A stretch of 64,000 nucleotides of DNA from Macrotis lagotis (GCF_037893015.1 NC_133658.1:887898080-887962079), one strand, 5' to 3'; positions 1-11,200 are shown, numbered from the stretch's first letter. Numbers and translations: made by a program. The notes: generated by a model not told the origin, from the letters alone.

Positions 1-143
1 AGGTGGCACAGTGGATAAAGCACCAGCCTTGGAGTCTGGAGTACCTGGGTTCAAATCTGGTCTCAGACACTTAATAATTAACTAGCTGTGTGGCCTTGGG
101 CAAGCCACTTAACCCCATTTGCCTTGCAAAAAAACCTAAAAAA
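1..143 (+). repeat. MAR1/WSINE1-type SINE, cut by window start
   Basis: Begins inside the head (AGGTGGCACAGTGGATAAAG) and runs through the usual body to an A-rich tail with the CCTAAAAAA ending. Confidence 0.9.
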
Positions 144-149
144 GATCAA

Positions 150-830
150 TTGGGCATCAGAGTGAAAGGTGGACTGGAGTGGAGAGAGCTCTGTTTGAAT
201 CAAGGAGAATAACCAGCAGGCAATTGTAATAGTCCAGGTATACAAGGACTCGAAGCCTTCACCAGGGTGGGGGTAGTGTCAGAGGAGACAGAGGACATCT
301 TTGAGAAATGGGCACCTCATTGGCTCTGAAGAATGAGAGTATTGAGAATGATGTTGTGAGCCTGGGGGAAGTGGGAGAGGACAGTAGTCACAAAACACTT
401 CCATAGAACATGTCCATTCCAAAAGATAATGCAGTCGTACAGAAGTCTGGATGGGAAGATAATGAATTCATTTTTTTTGTGCATGTTGAGTTTCAGATAT
501 GTGTAAGACTTCCAGTTTGAATTGTTCAGGAACCAGTTGGAGATGTGACACTAGGGATAAGGAGAAAGGTTAGGCTGGCAGATACATTTGAAAATCATCT
601 TAGTAGAAATGATAGTTGGATGAGCTCACCAAAGTGAGAAAAGAAGAGAAGGCTTTGGATAGAGCCCTGGGGGCTGCCTACTGCTAACAGATGTGACTTG
701 GAGCAAAGAAGACTTAGAGGATCTGACAGAGAGGTGGTAGGAGGAAGGGAGGCCAAAGATAAGAGGGAAGATCCTCCAGGAGATAGAGTGCTTTTAGAAA
801 GCTCAGAGCCTGAACACTCATCCCCCTTTG
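150..830. repeat. Possible ancient interspersed repeat
   Basis: Text such as 'agtccaggta', 'gttgagtttcagat' and 'gagccctgggggctgcc' resembles a dispersed mammalian repeat that I know but cannot name with certainty. 41,760-42,540 looks like another part of the same family. Confidence 0.3.
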
Positions 831-1111
831 CTAGGGCTTAAGGAAAGGAGCAAGTCTCAGAATTTTAGCCTTTGTCCTTCATTTCTTCAGCTTCTTCTTT
901 AGTTTGAACCTTCAGCCAAATCCCAGCCTCCTAACACCATCAGCAGATTTTTATTTGAGTCACCATATTGCAAATACCATGTATTCAGCACAGGGTCAAG
1001 AAAAAGGGCCTGTGTGAATGACAGTAAAAGAGCAGAAAACAACTAAATAAAGATGACAGGTCACTGGAGGATAAAGGAAAAATGGCTTTTCTGTTTAAAA
1101 TGAATGTTTTC

Positions 1112-1268
1112 AGCAGCTAGGTGGCGCAGTGGATAGAGCATCAGTCCTGTAGTCGGGACAACCTGAGTTCAAATTTGGCCTCAGACACTTAATAATTACC
1201 TAGCTGTGTGGCCTTGGGGAAATCACTTAACCCCATTGCCTTACAAAAACAAAAGAATAAATTAAATT
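1112..1268 (+). repeat. MAR1/WSINE1-type SINE with target-site duplication
   Basis: Complete copy with an intact GCAGCTAGGTGGCGCAGTGG head. It is flanked by 15-bp direct repeats at 1,097-1,111 and 1,269-1,283 (AAAATGAATGTTTTC / AAAATTAATGTTTTC, one mismatch). Confidence 0.93.
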
Positions 1269-1398
1269 AAAATTAATGTTTTCTCATCAGATCGGATTTC
1301 TAATCTAGCACCCACTTAATGTAATGGCTTTCTAGATGCACATAACACCTAATCCTGACTGATAGGTTTCTGTAAACATTCAGATAGATTTTGAAACT

Positions 1399-1399
<1 letters not shown>

Positions 1400-1441
<42 letters not shown>

Positions 1442-1466
1442 CCCATCCATCCATCCATCTATCCAT
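1400..1466 (+). repeat. (CT)n then (CCAT)n microsatellite
   Basis: About 19 CT units are followed by a short C run and then ATCC/CCAT units. Confidence 0.95.
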
Positions 1467-3140
1467 ACTCCCTTTGTGTCCATGATTTAATCAACTCAGC
1501 CAAAAGAGTTTTCTTAATGAACTGTCAGGTTAAGAAGAGCCTTGTTGTACACCCCCTTTGCTTCTAAGGTCACTAGTATCCAGGGGCCTGTTCTCCATCT
1601 TGCTGAAGAAAGATGGGAAGCCAAAGAAAACTTTTTTTTTTTTTTCATTTTAGCTGGATTGAGGTTTCCTTAATGCAGCTCTGTGAAATACAGAATGTAA
1701 TCTTTAGATGCTTTTGCAGGGTAAGAACAAAGAGTATATTTAGCTGTCTTTCATTCTTTAGCTGGGTTTGGGAGAAGGCATTTACAGTCAGATATGCAGT
1801 GTGATTCATTGAGGTAGAATATATAAGACTATTGAGTCCATTGTGACAAGTGTGGCTGTTCTCTTGACCTCAGAATACAGAAATAAAATCTATTTAATTT
1901 GCATAATCTATCAGCACTTCTTGCTTTTTTGAGATTAAAATCATGCCACAGGATTGTTTTGCAACCTTTTCAGTTCATATTGATTATTTTCACTCTTTTC
2001 TTTTGTTAATACCCATATAGCATAGAATATTTAGTTTAGGGTTGTTGTTCAGTCCTGGCCTGTCATCTCTTAGGGAAGCTGCTATATTATTTTGCTGATC
2101 CCATGACATGATGCCTTGTTCCTAAACTGTGACATTAATTTCTTGGGCTATTTAATTTTTTTTCTTCTGCTTTCCAAACCTTAGTGCACAAATTATATTT
2201 ACCTCTATGCTGCTTTTGCCTTTTAAAATGGGTACATTTCTGGTATGGATTCTTTGATTCCTTTTTCAAATTCAATTTCATTGGAAATGCTTTTTGAAAT
2301 ACTGTATCTGGGCATATGTTTCACATAAGTGCTAAATAATCACAAAAAATTTACAAGAGAGTTTATGATTTTTTATTCAGTCATCTGAAAGATCAGAGTT
2401 ATTTGTATTCGGAGGTAGGGGTCGGTTGAGAAGTTATTTTGCTGTTGTGGTTAATTGGTACACCTCTCAGAGGGAGATGGTGATGATGACTTCAGTCTGG
2501 TTTTGTGGGAATGATTCTGAGGTCATAAAACTGCTTTTGTGAGTTGGCTGACAGGATAATTTTGCAAAAGAAGAAAAGCCATTTAAGCCCATATGTTTGG
2601 CAGTTCTCAAAGGCAGCAAGGGGCAATTTACCGTATGCAGAAATGGAAGTCTATTGGAATTGGAGAAACTAGAAAGTTTTCATATAAGTAAGAAGAGAGA
2701 AAAATGTGATTAATCAAGTGTCTGGGGAAATTGCCAGAGAGCCAATTCTGAGGAAAATGTAAAGAAAGGGATCTCCTTTACTTACAAACTAGAAAAAAGG
2801 CTCCAGAAGAGAAAATTAGTTTGCCCTTAATGGGTAGTTCATTGAAGACCTATCCCAGACCACCATGTCACTATACTGGATTTAAACACATGGGCCTTTC
2901 AACTCCCATGATCTGTCCTGTATCCCAACCACTGGGGCTGGCAGTAGGTCATATCTAAAATTTCATCATTACCCATTATTGTGATAATGAAATTCTCTCT
3001 CAGGTCATAATCCCACTGTCTTAAATCTCTCTTATCTTATTCCTCCTAAATCTTTATCCTTACTGAGACCTTTGGTCTCCTACCACTCTTTCTGTGTCTT
3101 TATCTCTTGCCTTCTTCACACTCTGTAGTTAATAAGTTCA

Positions 3141-3283
3141 GGGGCAGCTAGGTGGCGTTAGTGGAGAGTACTGTCCCTGGAGTCGGGAGTACCGGAGTTC
3201 AAATCAGATACTTAATAATTAGCTAGCTATGTGGCCTTGGGCAAGCCATTTAACCCCATTGTTTTGCAAAAACCTAAAAAATA
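3141..3283 (+). repeat. MAR1/WSINE1-type SINE
   Basis: Complete head-to-tail copy. Direct repeats AATAAGTTCA flank it at 3,131-3,140 and 3,284-3,293. Confidence 0.93.
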
Positions 3284-3532
3284 AATAAGTTCAAGTATAC
3301 TTCTCTCCCTGGAACCCCTTTCCCCTCTTGCCTTACCACACCATTCCAGACCTACTAGTTCTTAATCTTGAATCATTCCTACACCATCTACTTCTCTGCC
3401 CTATTCTCATGCTGCTGAATAAAATCATGATGCTGTGCAACTGAGTCCATTTGTTTTAACTGATCTCAACTGGATCCTCCTTGCTGCCCAGTAATCATTT
3501 TATTCTTCCTCAATTACTTGTTTTGTCACACT

Positions 3533-3682
3533 TTTTTTTAAAGTTTTTGCAAGGCAATGGGTTAAGTGGCTTGCCCAAAGCCACACAGCTAGGTAATTAT
3601 TAAGTGCCTGGGGCTGGATTTGAACTCAGGTCGCCCTGACTCCAGGGCCAGTGCTCTATCCACTGCACCACCTAGTTGCTCC
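3533..3682 (-). repeat. MAR1/WSINE1-type SINE, antisense
   Basis: Starts with poly-T and 'gtttttgcaaggcaatggg' and ends 'ccactgcaccacctagttgctcc'. TCACACT repeats flank it. Confidence 0.92.
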
Positions 3683-4040
3683 TCACACTCTCTTTTGATG
3701 CTATCCAAATCACTGCTTTAAGCCTCCCTCCAGTCATTTCTCAGCAGATACTCATGCTCCACTGTACTCTTCTTTAAAACTCTTCTATAGTTTTCTCGTC
3801 CTCTGCAACAGTTTCTGAAGACCTGGTGACCCTTCTTTTCAAGGCTAATGTGTCCTGGCCCCATCCCTGAGCTTCAGATCTTTTTTGTCTTTATCTTTGA
3901 CTTCTTAGAAGTTTTTGATAAAGGTTAACTGTGTTGATCTTAGAAACTCTTCATTTTTGGCTTTCATGACCATACTGGTTCATTTCCCATTTATGTTGCT
4001 ACTCCTTTTTCAGTCTCCTTTCTTGTTTATCATTCATTTC

Positions 4041-4191
4041 CTTTTTTTTTTTCTTTTTTTGGTGAGGCACTGGTGTCAAGTGCCCAAGGTCACACAGCTA
4101 GTTAAGTATCAAGTGTCTGAGGTCACATTTGAACTCAGGTCCATCTGACTCCAGGACTGATGCTCTATCCACTATGCCTCCTAACTGCCCC
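4041..4191 (-). repeat. MAR1/WSINE1-type SINE, antisense, diverged
   Basis: Poly-T, 'ccaaggtcacacagctag' and 'tgctctatccactatgcctcctaactgcccc' identify it. TATCATT repeats flank it. Confidence 0.85.
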
Positions 4192-4879
4192 TATCATTGA
4201 TTTTGTAGTCCCTAAGTATGAGCATTTGCACTTCCTCTGTATTCTCCCCGCCTTGTAAATTCTTATAACTTCCTATTACCTCCAGGATCAAATATGAACT
4301 CCTCTGCTTTAAAGGCCAAGCTGCCCCCAGTCTTGCCCCCCCCCCAGCCCACCTTTCCAGTCTTATTGCAAATTACTCCCCTGTCCAAACTGACATTTGG
4401 AGTGGGGGGGGGGATTAGTTTCCCTCATACTTAGCACTTCCATGACTTTGTACTGTTCCCCATATCTGGGATGTATTTCTTCACCTCTGATTCTCAGAAT
4501 ACCATGTTTCCTTCAGGGTTCAACTCAACTTCCTCCTTTTCTGACATTTCCCCCAATACTTACTATCCAGCTTCTAGGGCTTCCATTTTCCCTCCCCACA
4601 AAATGCCTTATAAGACAAGATCACTGATATTCATCCAGCATTAAATTTCAAAGTATTCTGAAAGATGGAAGGAAAATAGCAAAATGAACTAATGTTTGTC
4701 TTTTAAAAAGTTTTAAGAGTTGATGAGTAGCACTCTGAGTACAAGTATGACTTTGGATGCTGTGACAATTCATACCAAAAAGCCCTGGGAGTCTGTAGAT
4801 CAATCTGGTGACTAGCTGCCTAAAAATCTAGAGGGAAGCTGAGCAGCATTTTCCTTAATCACAACCTTTGTCATACTTT

Positions 4880-5030
4880 ACTCTTCACAAAATTACTCTC
4901 CTCATAGTGGTCCTGGAAGGCATAGGTAGTAAGAGTATTGTTCCACAATCCCATTTTAGAGGTGAGAGCCTGAGGCTCATAAAGAGGGCTAAGTAAACAT
5001 GTAGTGACTCGAATAAAGACCAGACCCTGT
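4880..5030 (+). repeat. MIR fragment
   Basis: 'cccattttagaggtgagagcctgaggctc' resembles the MIR core. Confidence 0.4.
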
Positions 5031-5465
5031 TTGCTGTATTTGTGCCAGTCTGGGTTCTACATTTTTAAATGGGCCTTAACAAATTAGATTGAATCCTGGG
5101 GAAAGTGATCTAGGATGGTAGAGTTTCTGAGGAGACTTCATTAGCTGCCAGTACAGAGAGCAGAATAGGACCAGTGATTCCAGAGGTGTAGGCTTTCCAT
5201 CAGTTACAACTGGCTACTTAGTCCAGAGTCTTCCCATGCGCAGCCCCAGTGGCTACTTAGAGGAAATAGGCATAGAGACTCACATTTTCCATGAGAAGTG
5301 GAACAAATGAATTGTAAGGACCTTTCCAACTTCAAGATTTCTTTGACCTGATTAATTTTTTGTTTATTTTCCAGGGTTAAATAATCTCTATCATATTATC
5401 TTCAAATAGAGATGATTTTGCTTTCTTTGTCCCTGCTTGTTCTTATTTTTTTTCTTTTATTGCTT

Positions 5466-5590
5466 TCTGGGAGGCATCATGGCACAGTGGGTTGCGTGTC
5501 AGACTCTGAGTCAGGAAGACATTGAATACCAACTTCTGATCTCTATAAACCCCGTGATCCCAGACAAGTCCTTGACCTCTTAGTCCCTCA
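5466..5590 (+). repeat. Old tRNA-derived SINE remnant
   Basis: 'ggcacagtgggttgcgtgtcagactctgagtcaggaagac' resembles the head of a tRNA-SINE. It is strongly diverged. Confidence 0.45.
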
Positions 5591-5639
5591 GACAATTTCT
5601 CAGGATTTACATGTGACCATGGACATCCTCATTTCATCC

Positions 5640-5950
5640 CTCTCTTACTAGAAACTTATCCAACCTTCCTGTGTTGCATAAGATGCTGACACTTAGTTTT
5701 ATGTAGATTCTTTTAGTCATGTCCTTGTGATTTTTAGCATAAATGACTTTTTTATGGAAGGCTTTTTCTGCATCTGCTATTATGTATTTTATTGGTATTA
5801 TTTTATTTTGTTTTTGATATGATTGTGTTCATATTCATTTTAATGTTGGACCAGCCATCCAGTGCTGATATAAATCCAACCCTGGTTATAACAAATAGGT
5901 TTTTAGTATGCTTTTGCTGTAGTGAGTTCTCCTACAATTACAAAATCACA
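5640..5950 (-). repeat. L1 ORF2 fragment, antisense
   Basis: The complement of 'gttggaccagccatccagtgctgatataaatccaac' matches the familiar L1 ORF2 reverse-transcriptase stretch. Related antisense L1 text resumes at 10,440, past the later HAL1-like insertion, so the two may be one old copy. Confidence 0.6.
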
Positions 5951-5978
5951 AACCAATGAGAATTTGGGCATGAATTTC

Positions 5979-6083
5979 TTTTGTTTTTTGCAAGGCAATG
6001 GGGTTAAGTGACTTGCCTAAGGTCACACTAAGTAATTATTAAGTATCTGAGTGCTCTTATCTACTGCACCACCTAGCTGCTCC
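5979..6083 (-). repeat. MAR1/WSINE1-type SINE, antisense, internally deleted
   Basis: 'tttttgcaaggcaatggggttaag' start and 'ctactgcaccacctagctgctcc' end. The middle (around the gaactcaggt block) is missing. Confidence 0.88.
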
Positions 6084-6317
6084 ATAACATAAATTTCAAA
6101 TTGCTTTTGCATGATTTCTTCCTTGAGAAACAATTGAGAGTTCAAAAAATGCCCCCCCTTAACAGTAACGCCCAAGTTCACCACCCTTTAGATACCAAGA
6201 TGGAGAGTATGTCATCTGGGACAGCGAAGGCCAGTTCCTGCCACCCCTGTCCCTCCCCCATCCCCTGCTCATTCAGAGTCAGCACTAGTGATTGAAGTAA
6301 TTCTTATTTCTTAACTC

Positions 6318-6444
6318 CCTAACTTTTTTTTTAGGGGTTTTTTTTTTTCAAGGCAGTGGGGTTAAGTGGCTTGCCTAAGGCCATACAACTAGGTGATTAT
6401 TAAGTGTCTGAGGTCATATTTGAACTCAGGTTGCTGCCCCTCCC
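6318..6444 (-). repeat. MAR1/WSINE1-type SINE, antisense, head deleted
   Basis: Poly-T, 'caaggcagtggggttaagtggc' and 'gaggtcatatttgaactcagg' identify it. CTTAACTC repeats flank it at 6,310-6,317 and 6,445-6,452. Confidence 0.88.
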
Positions 6445-6617
6445 CTTAACTCTTAAAAAAAACTATGCTATCATTTTAGACTTTTATCTTTTTTATGTGT
6501 TACTGACAAAATTTTGAGGGTTGTCTCTAGCACCATTTTCCCTAAAAGTTTTCATAGTTTTTAATTGCATGATTTTGTATCATTCAGTGTTTTGGGGTAG
6601 CATATCTATCACATGGA

Positions 6618-6745
6618 ACTGACTGTGGCACAGAGAATAGAGCACAGACCTTGGAGTCAGGAGGATGGAAGTGCGAATCCAGCCTTAGAAACTTGATACT
6701 CATTTGCTGTGTGACCTTGGGCAAATCTCTTCACCCTGAATCAGG
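6618..6745 (+). repeat. Diverged tRNA-derived SINE
   Basis: 'gtggcacagagaatagagcacagaccttggagtcagg' followed by 'ctgtgtgaccttgggcaaat' marks an older relative of the main SINE. Confidence 0.65.
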
Positions 6746-7635
6746 TGTTCTGATTCATATCTGACCATTGGATCCATATGAGGAGAAAGTGAGGTTGGTG
6801 ACTGAGCACAGCCCCCCTCACTCAAATCCAGTTCATGTGTTTGTCATGCCAGTACCTCTATGAGATCATGGATTGCTTCAAGAATTAAGGACAAAAATCA
6901 TATTTATTTAATGTTCTGCATCAGCGAGGGGTGGAGCCAAGATGGTGACAAGAACGGATCATGTCTTAGGGGCTCTCTCATAAAACTTATAAGCTAAGGA
7001 CTCTAACTAAATTTTCGAGAGACAGAACCCACAGAGGGATCCAGTGAGGCAGTTCTCTTACTCAAGGTAACCTGGAAAAGAGCAGAAAGGCTCTGCTTCC
7101 CTGGGGTTGGAGGGGTGGCCTGCCAGAGGAGTGGTCTGCCAGAGCGAAGGAACTTCAGCCTCCTGGAGGCAGCCCCAGGGCACTGGGGGGCCATGGCTCA
7201 CAACAGCTAGGGAGTTTCCTGAGCTACACCCCGGGGGAGCACTGGGCACAAATTGGGGGAACAGCTGGGGTCTTCTGCCAGAGCTAGCATGTGAAGCCCA
7301 GCCCTCAGGGCACGCAGAGCAGCATGGCCAGGAACAGAAGCAGGTGGAGCTGGTAAGCAGGAGCCCCCAGGGCATGAGCCCATTGAGCTGAGGGAGGGGA
7401 GTGAAGAGAAACTGTGGAGCTCTGTCCTCTGCCCCTGGAACAGGACTCTGGGGCTCTGACCACATTCAGATCCTGATCACAGTCTAGGCCCTCTCCACCT
7501 CAGCCCCATGGCAGAGGGGGGTGCATATGGTCATTCACAGACCAGGAGGGAGGACAGAGCCTCACACACTGAGACCCTTGTGGGAGTGTCCCAAAAGCTC
7601 AAGAAGCACCCCAAAACCAGGCTCAGGCTGGGAAA

Positions 7636-8738
7636 ATGAGCAAGCAGAGAAACAAGAGGAACACCAATGAGAAATATTTTGCATATGAGCCCAAGAAGGA
7701 TCAAAATACTTGGTCTGAAGATGAGGAAGCACAAGCTCCTGCATCTTAAAGATACCAAGTGAAACAGAAATTGGGCTCAGGCTATGACAGAGCTCAAAAA
7801 GACTTTGAAAATGAGGGAGTTAGAAGAAAAACTGGGAAAAGAAATGAGATAGATGCAAGAAAAACATGAAAATGAAGTCAGCAGCCTAGTCAAGGAAATC
7901 CAAAAAAATGCTGAAGAAAATAGCATGCTAAAAACCAGCTTAGGTCAAATGGATAAAACAGTTCAAAAAGTTATTGAGGAGAAGAATGCCTTAACAAACA
8001 AAATTGGCCAGATGGAAAGAGATAAGAAAACTCTGAAGAGAACAAATCCTTCAGACAAAGAATAGAACTCAGGGAGATTTATGAATTTACTAGAAATCAG
8101 GACTCAATACTTCAAAACCAAAAGAATGAAAAATTAGAAGAAAATGTGAAACATCTCATTGTAAAAACAACTGATGTGGGAAACAGACTTAGGAAAGAGA
8201 ATTTAAAAATTATTGGAATATCTGAAAGTCATGTTCAGGAAAAGAGCCTTGATGTCATTTTCAAAGAATTACTACAGAAAAATTGCCCTGATATTGTAGA
8301 AACAGAGGGCAAAATAGAAATGGAGAGAATCCACAGATCCCCCTGAGAAAGAGATCCCAAAAAACCAACCCCTAGGAATATTATAGCCAAGTTCCAGAAC
8401 TCCCAATCAAAGAGAAAATATTACAAGCAGCCAGAAGGACACAGTTCAAATATCGTGGAGCTGCAGTCAGGATCACACAGGACTTAGCAGCAACTACATT
8501 AAAAGCTCGTAGGGCTTGGAATATAATATACTGGAAGGCAAAAGAACTTAGAATGCAGCCAAGAATGAACTACCCAGCAAAGCTGAATGTCCTCTTCCAG
8601 GGAAAAAGATGGACTTTCAATGAACCAGGGGAATTTCAAATGTTCCTGTTGGAATGGCCAGAGCTGAACAGAAGGTTTGCTCTTCAGATACAGGACTCAG
8701 GTGAAGCACAGAGATTGGAGGAGAGGGGGGAAATATGA
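7636..8738 (+). pseudogene. L1/HAL1 ORF1 remnant (nucleic-acid chaperone)
   Basis: Family role: L1 ORF1p is a trimeric RNA-binding chaperone. Seen here: a probable start at 7,636 (MSKQRNKRN...). An in-frame stop comes at about 7,750. A coiled-coil-type segment rich in E, K, N and L then runs at 7,853-8,065 in a second frame. The RRM-like part (ENLKIIGISES) lies at 8,146-8,346 in a third reading. The C-terminal domain (QPRMNYPAKLNVLF) lies at 8,553-8,738. At least one stop and two frame changes make it non-functional. Domain order and the total of about 1.1 kb fit ORF1. Confidence 0.75.
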
Positions 8739-9212
8739 GGGACTTAATGAGGATGAACTGCATGTATTCCTGCATAGAAAAATGACACTGATAATACTCA
8801 TATGAACCTTCTCAGTTAATAGAGCAGGTAGAGGGAGCTTTTATAGTTGAAGCACAGGAGAAAGCTGAATTTGAAGATAAAATATGGTGTAAAAATGGAG
8901 TCAACAGAAAAAAGGGAAATGTAATGGGAGAAAAAAAAGGAGAGGGGGAATAGGCCAAGATATCTCATATAATAAGATTTTTCTTTATTACAATGAGCTA
9001 TTGCAATGATATGGAAGGGGGGAAAGCAAGGGGGAATGAGGGAATCTTCACTCTCATCAGAGGTGGCTATGAGAGCAAACAGCATATATACTCGATGGGG
9101 TATAGACATCTGGAGTAAGAAGGAGGGGGGAGCAGGGGGAAGGGGGGGGGTGTGAGTGATGGAGGAGAGGATGGGCCATGGGGGGAGAGTGGTCAGATAT
9201 AATACATTTTCT

Positions 9213-9348
9213 TTTTTACTTCTTAGAAGGCCTGTCCAGGACCATAGGGCCAGGTGGATGCTGGGCCTAAGGGGTGGTATAGGGGCTCAGGGCCTCTTGG
9301 CCCTAGAGCTGGGGATCTGTCTGCTGCGCCACTCAGCTACCCTACAGC
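9213..9348 (-). repeat. SINE-like module 1 inside HAL1-like element
   Basis: Aligns to the antisense SINE body ('aggaccatagggccaggt', 'ctgcgccactcagctacccta'). It is strongly diverged and G-enriched compared with other copies in the window. Confidence 0.6.
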
Positions 9349-9548
9349 AGAGTCAGAGTGAAAGGAGAGAGAAAATATAGTACATGGTAGTGGAGAAATA
9401 AGAAAGGAGGGAGTTGTGATCAGCAATGGCAAATGGTGGAAAAATATCGAAGTAACTTCTGCGATAGACTTATCATAAAGAATGTGATCTACCCATAACA
9501 GAGTTGTTGCTGTTGGAACAAAGACTCAAGCACATCTTTTACTATTAT

Positions 9549-9695
9549 TATTATTTTGGGGGGGTGCAGGGCAAATGGGGCTGGGTGGCCTGTCTGGGGC
9601 TGCATAGCAGGGTGATCCTTGGGTGTCTGAGGCCGGATTTGGACCTAGGTGCTCGTGGCTCAAGGGCAGTGCTCTGTCCGCCACCCAGCCACCCC
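9549..9695 (-). repeat. SINE-like module 2 inside HAL1-like element
   Basis: Antisense SINE body beginning 'tgcagggcaaatggggctggg' and ending 'ctgtccgccacccagccacccc', flanked by ATT-rich runs. It shows many A-to-G differences from the usual sequence. Confidence 0.75.
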
Positions 9696-9734
9696 TACTA
9701 TTATTACTATTTTATTTTATTTTGGGTCTTTTTT

Positions 9735-9890
9735 TTTCCTTTTTTTGGTTTTTGCAGGGCAGTGGGGTTCAGGTGGCTTACATGTCACACAGCTGGGTGA
9801 TTGTTGGGTGTATGGGGCTGGATGTGGGCTTGGGTGCTCATGGCTCCAGGGTTGGTGCTCCGTCCACTGAGCCACCTGGCCATACCTACA
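9735..9890 (-). repeat. SINE-like module 3 inside HAL1-like element
   Basis: Antisense SINE body from 'tttttgcagggcagtggggtt' to 'ccgtccactgagccacctgg', again with many A-to-G differences and ATT-rich flanks. Confidence 0.75.
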
Positions 9891-10225
9891 ATTATTACTA
9901 TTATTTTTTTAATTTTAATTTTTTTTTCTCTCCCCTTTATTGCTCAAGCGAGTCTATGTTTATGGGGGGAGGGGTATTTTGTTTCCTCTTAAATAAGAAT
10001 ATTTTATTAATGTATAAAAAAGCATTTGCACAAAAATGAGAATAAATAGTAAATAAAAATTTAAAAAAAAGAATATGTATCAACATTCAAAAAAAAATAT
10101 TCTGCATCAGCAAGGATAAGTCCTGTATCTGTCTCATGCATGCTTTTTGACCAAGAACCAGTCATATCATGCTCAGAGTAGTGAAAATCTTCCTAAATTA
10201 TAGATGAATTAAGAATGCTTTTATG

Positions 10226-10388
10226 GGGGTGGCTAGGTGGCATAGTGGATAAAGCACAGGCCCTGGAGTCAGGTGTACCTGAGTTCAAATTCAGCCTCAG
10301 ACACTTAATAATTACCTAGCTGTGTAGCCTTGGGCAAGCCACTTAACCCCATTTGCCTTGCAAAAACCTAAAAACAAAAAACAAAAAA
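10226..10388 (+). repeat. MAR1/WSINE1-type SINE with perfect TSD
   Basis: Complete copy. Identical 15-bp repeats AAGAATGCTTTTATG flank it at 10,211-10,225 and 10,389-10,403, pointing to a relatively recent insertion. Confidence 0.95.
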
Positions 10389-10439
10389 AAGAATGCTTTT
10401 ATGCCCACACCAATAAAATCAAAGGTCCTGATCCTTAGC

Positions 10440-10960
10440 CCACTCAAAAAATGTCGGTGTATTAGTCTATAGTTTTATTTCTGTTTGAACTCTTCCTTCT
10501 GGAGTAATCAAAATTATTTTGATCTCATAAGGAATTTTGTTAGATGTCTTCTTTCTCTATTTTAGCAAATAGTTTATTTAGTATGGAATGGTTTGTTTTT
10601 CAAAAGTTTGATGTAGGGGCGGCTAGGTGATGTAGTGGATAAAGCACCAGCCCTGGAGTCAGGAGTACCTGGGTTCAAATCCAGTCTAAGACACTTAATA
10701 ATTACCTAGCTGTGTGGCCTTGGGCAAGCCATTTAACCCTGTTTGCCTTGCAAAAACCTAAAAAAAAAAATAAAATATTTGATGTAGTTTACTTATAGAT
10801 CAATCTGGACAAAGAGTATTTTTTTTCTGTAGGAGTTCAATGATAACTTTTCCACTTCTCTTTCTGATATTGACTTGTTTATATTCTTTACTTACTGTTT
10901 TGTCAGTTTGAGTATTTTATATTTTTGTGAAGTTTATTCAGTACTTTTAAATTATCATTT
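10440..10960 (-). repeat. L1 ORF2 fragment, antisense, split by a SINE
   Basis: Text such as 'tttagcaaatagtttatttagtatgg' and 'cttttccacttctctttctgat' is the complement of L1 ORF2. It is interrupted by the SINE at 10,617-10,777. Confidence 0.6.
10617..10777 (+). repeat. MAR1/WSINE1-type SINE with TSD
   Basis: Complete copy. TTTGATGTAG repeats flank it at 10,607-10,616 and 10,778-10,787. Confidence 0.94.
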
Positions 10961-10989
10961 TTTGTTGACAGAAATAAATACACTGCCAC

Positions 10990-11200
10990 TTATTTTCTCC
11001 ACAGAATTAGCAGTCAGTTAGTATTTCTAAAGCCCTTTCTTTGTTCCTGGTATCATGCTGTATGCTCGGGATACAAAGGGAAAATCACAGCAGTCCCTGC
11101 CCTCAAGAAATTGCCATCCTTATGGGGGAGACAATTGTATGCTCAAAAATATAGACTAGACACACCCAAAGCCAACACACAGTAACCTTGAGTGCAAAGG
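10990..11200 (+). repeat. Ancient interspersed repeat fragment
   Basis: 'gggatacaaagggaaaatcacagcagtccctgccctcaag' is a motif common to an old mammalian repeat family that I cannot name with certainty. Confidence 0.4.

Larger units (their letters stand above)
2980..4640 (+). repeat. L2-type LINE remnant split by three SINEs
   Basis: The text at 4,250-4,640 matches the well-known L2 3' region ('cctattacctccaggatcaaat', 'ctttgtactgttccccatatctggg'). A weak trace of the upstream reverse-transcriptase region is visible near 3,900. Three SINEs (3,141, 3,533, 4,041) interrupt it. Heavily decayed, with no usable frame. Confidence 0.65.
6926..10096 (+). mobile_element. HAL1-like (ORF1-only L1) retrotransposon, near full length
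   Basis: The element starts 'gaggggtggagccaagatggtg', a typical L1 5' end, and ends in an A-rich tail at about 10,096. Imperfect 15-bp target-site duplications flank it: 6,911-6,925 and 10,097-10,111 share TTCTGCATCAGC plus two of the three bases before it. A 5' UTR of about 710 bp is followed by a broken ORF1 (about 7,636-8,738). There is then only 1.36 kb before the tail, with no reverse-transcriptase ORF2. An L1 derivative carrying ORF1 only is what the HAL1 (half-L1) families are; an internally deleted L1 is the alternative. The 3' part holds three antisense SINE-like modules. It sits inside older antisense L1 sequence within a DNAJC11 intron. Confidence 0.75.
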
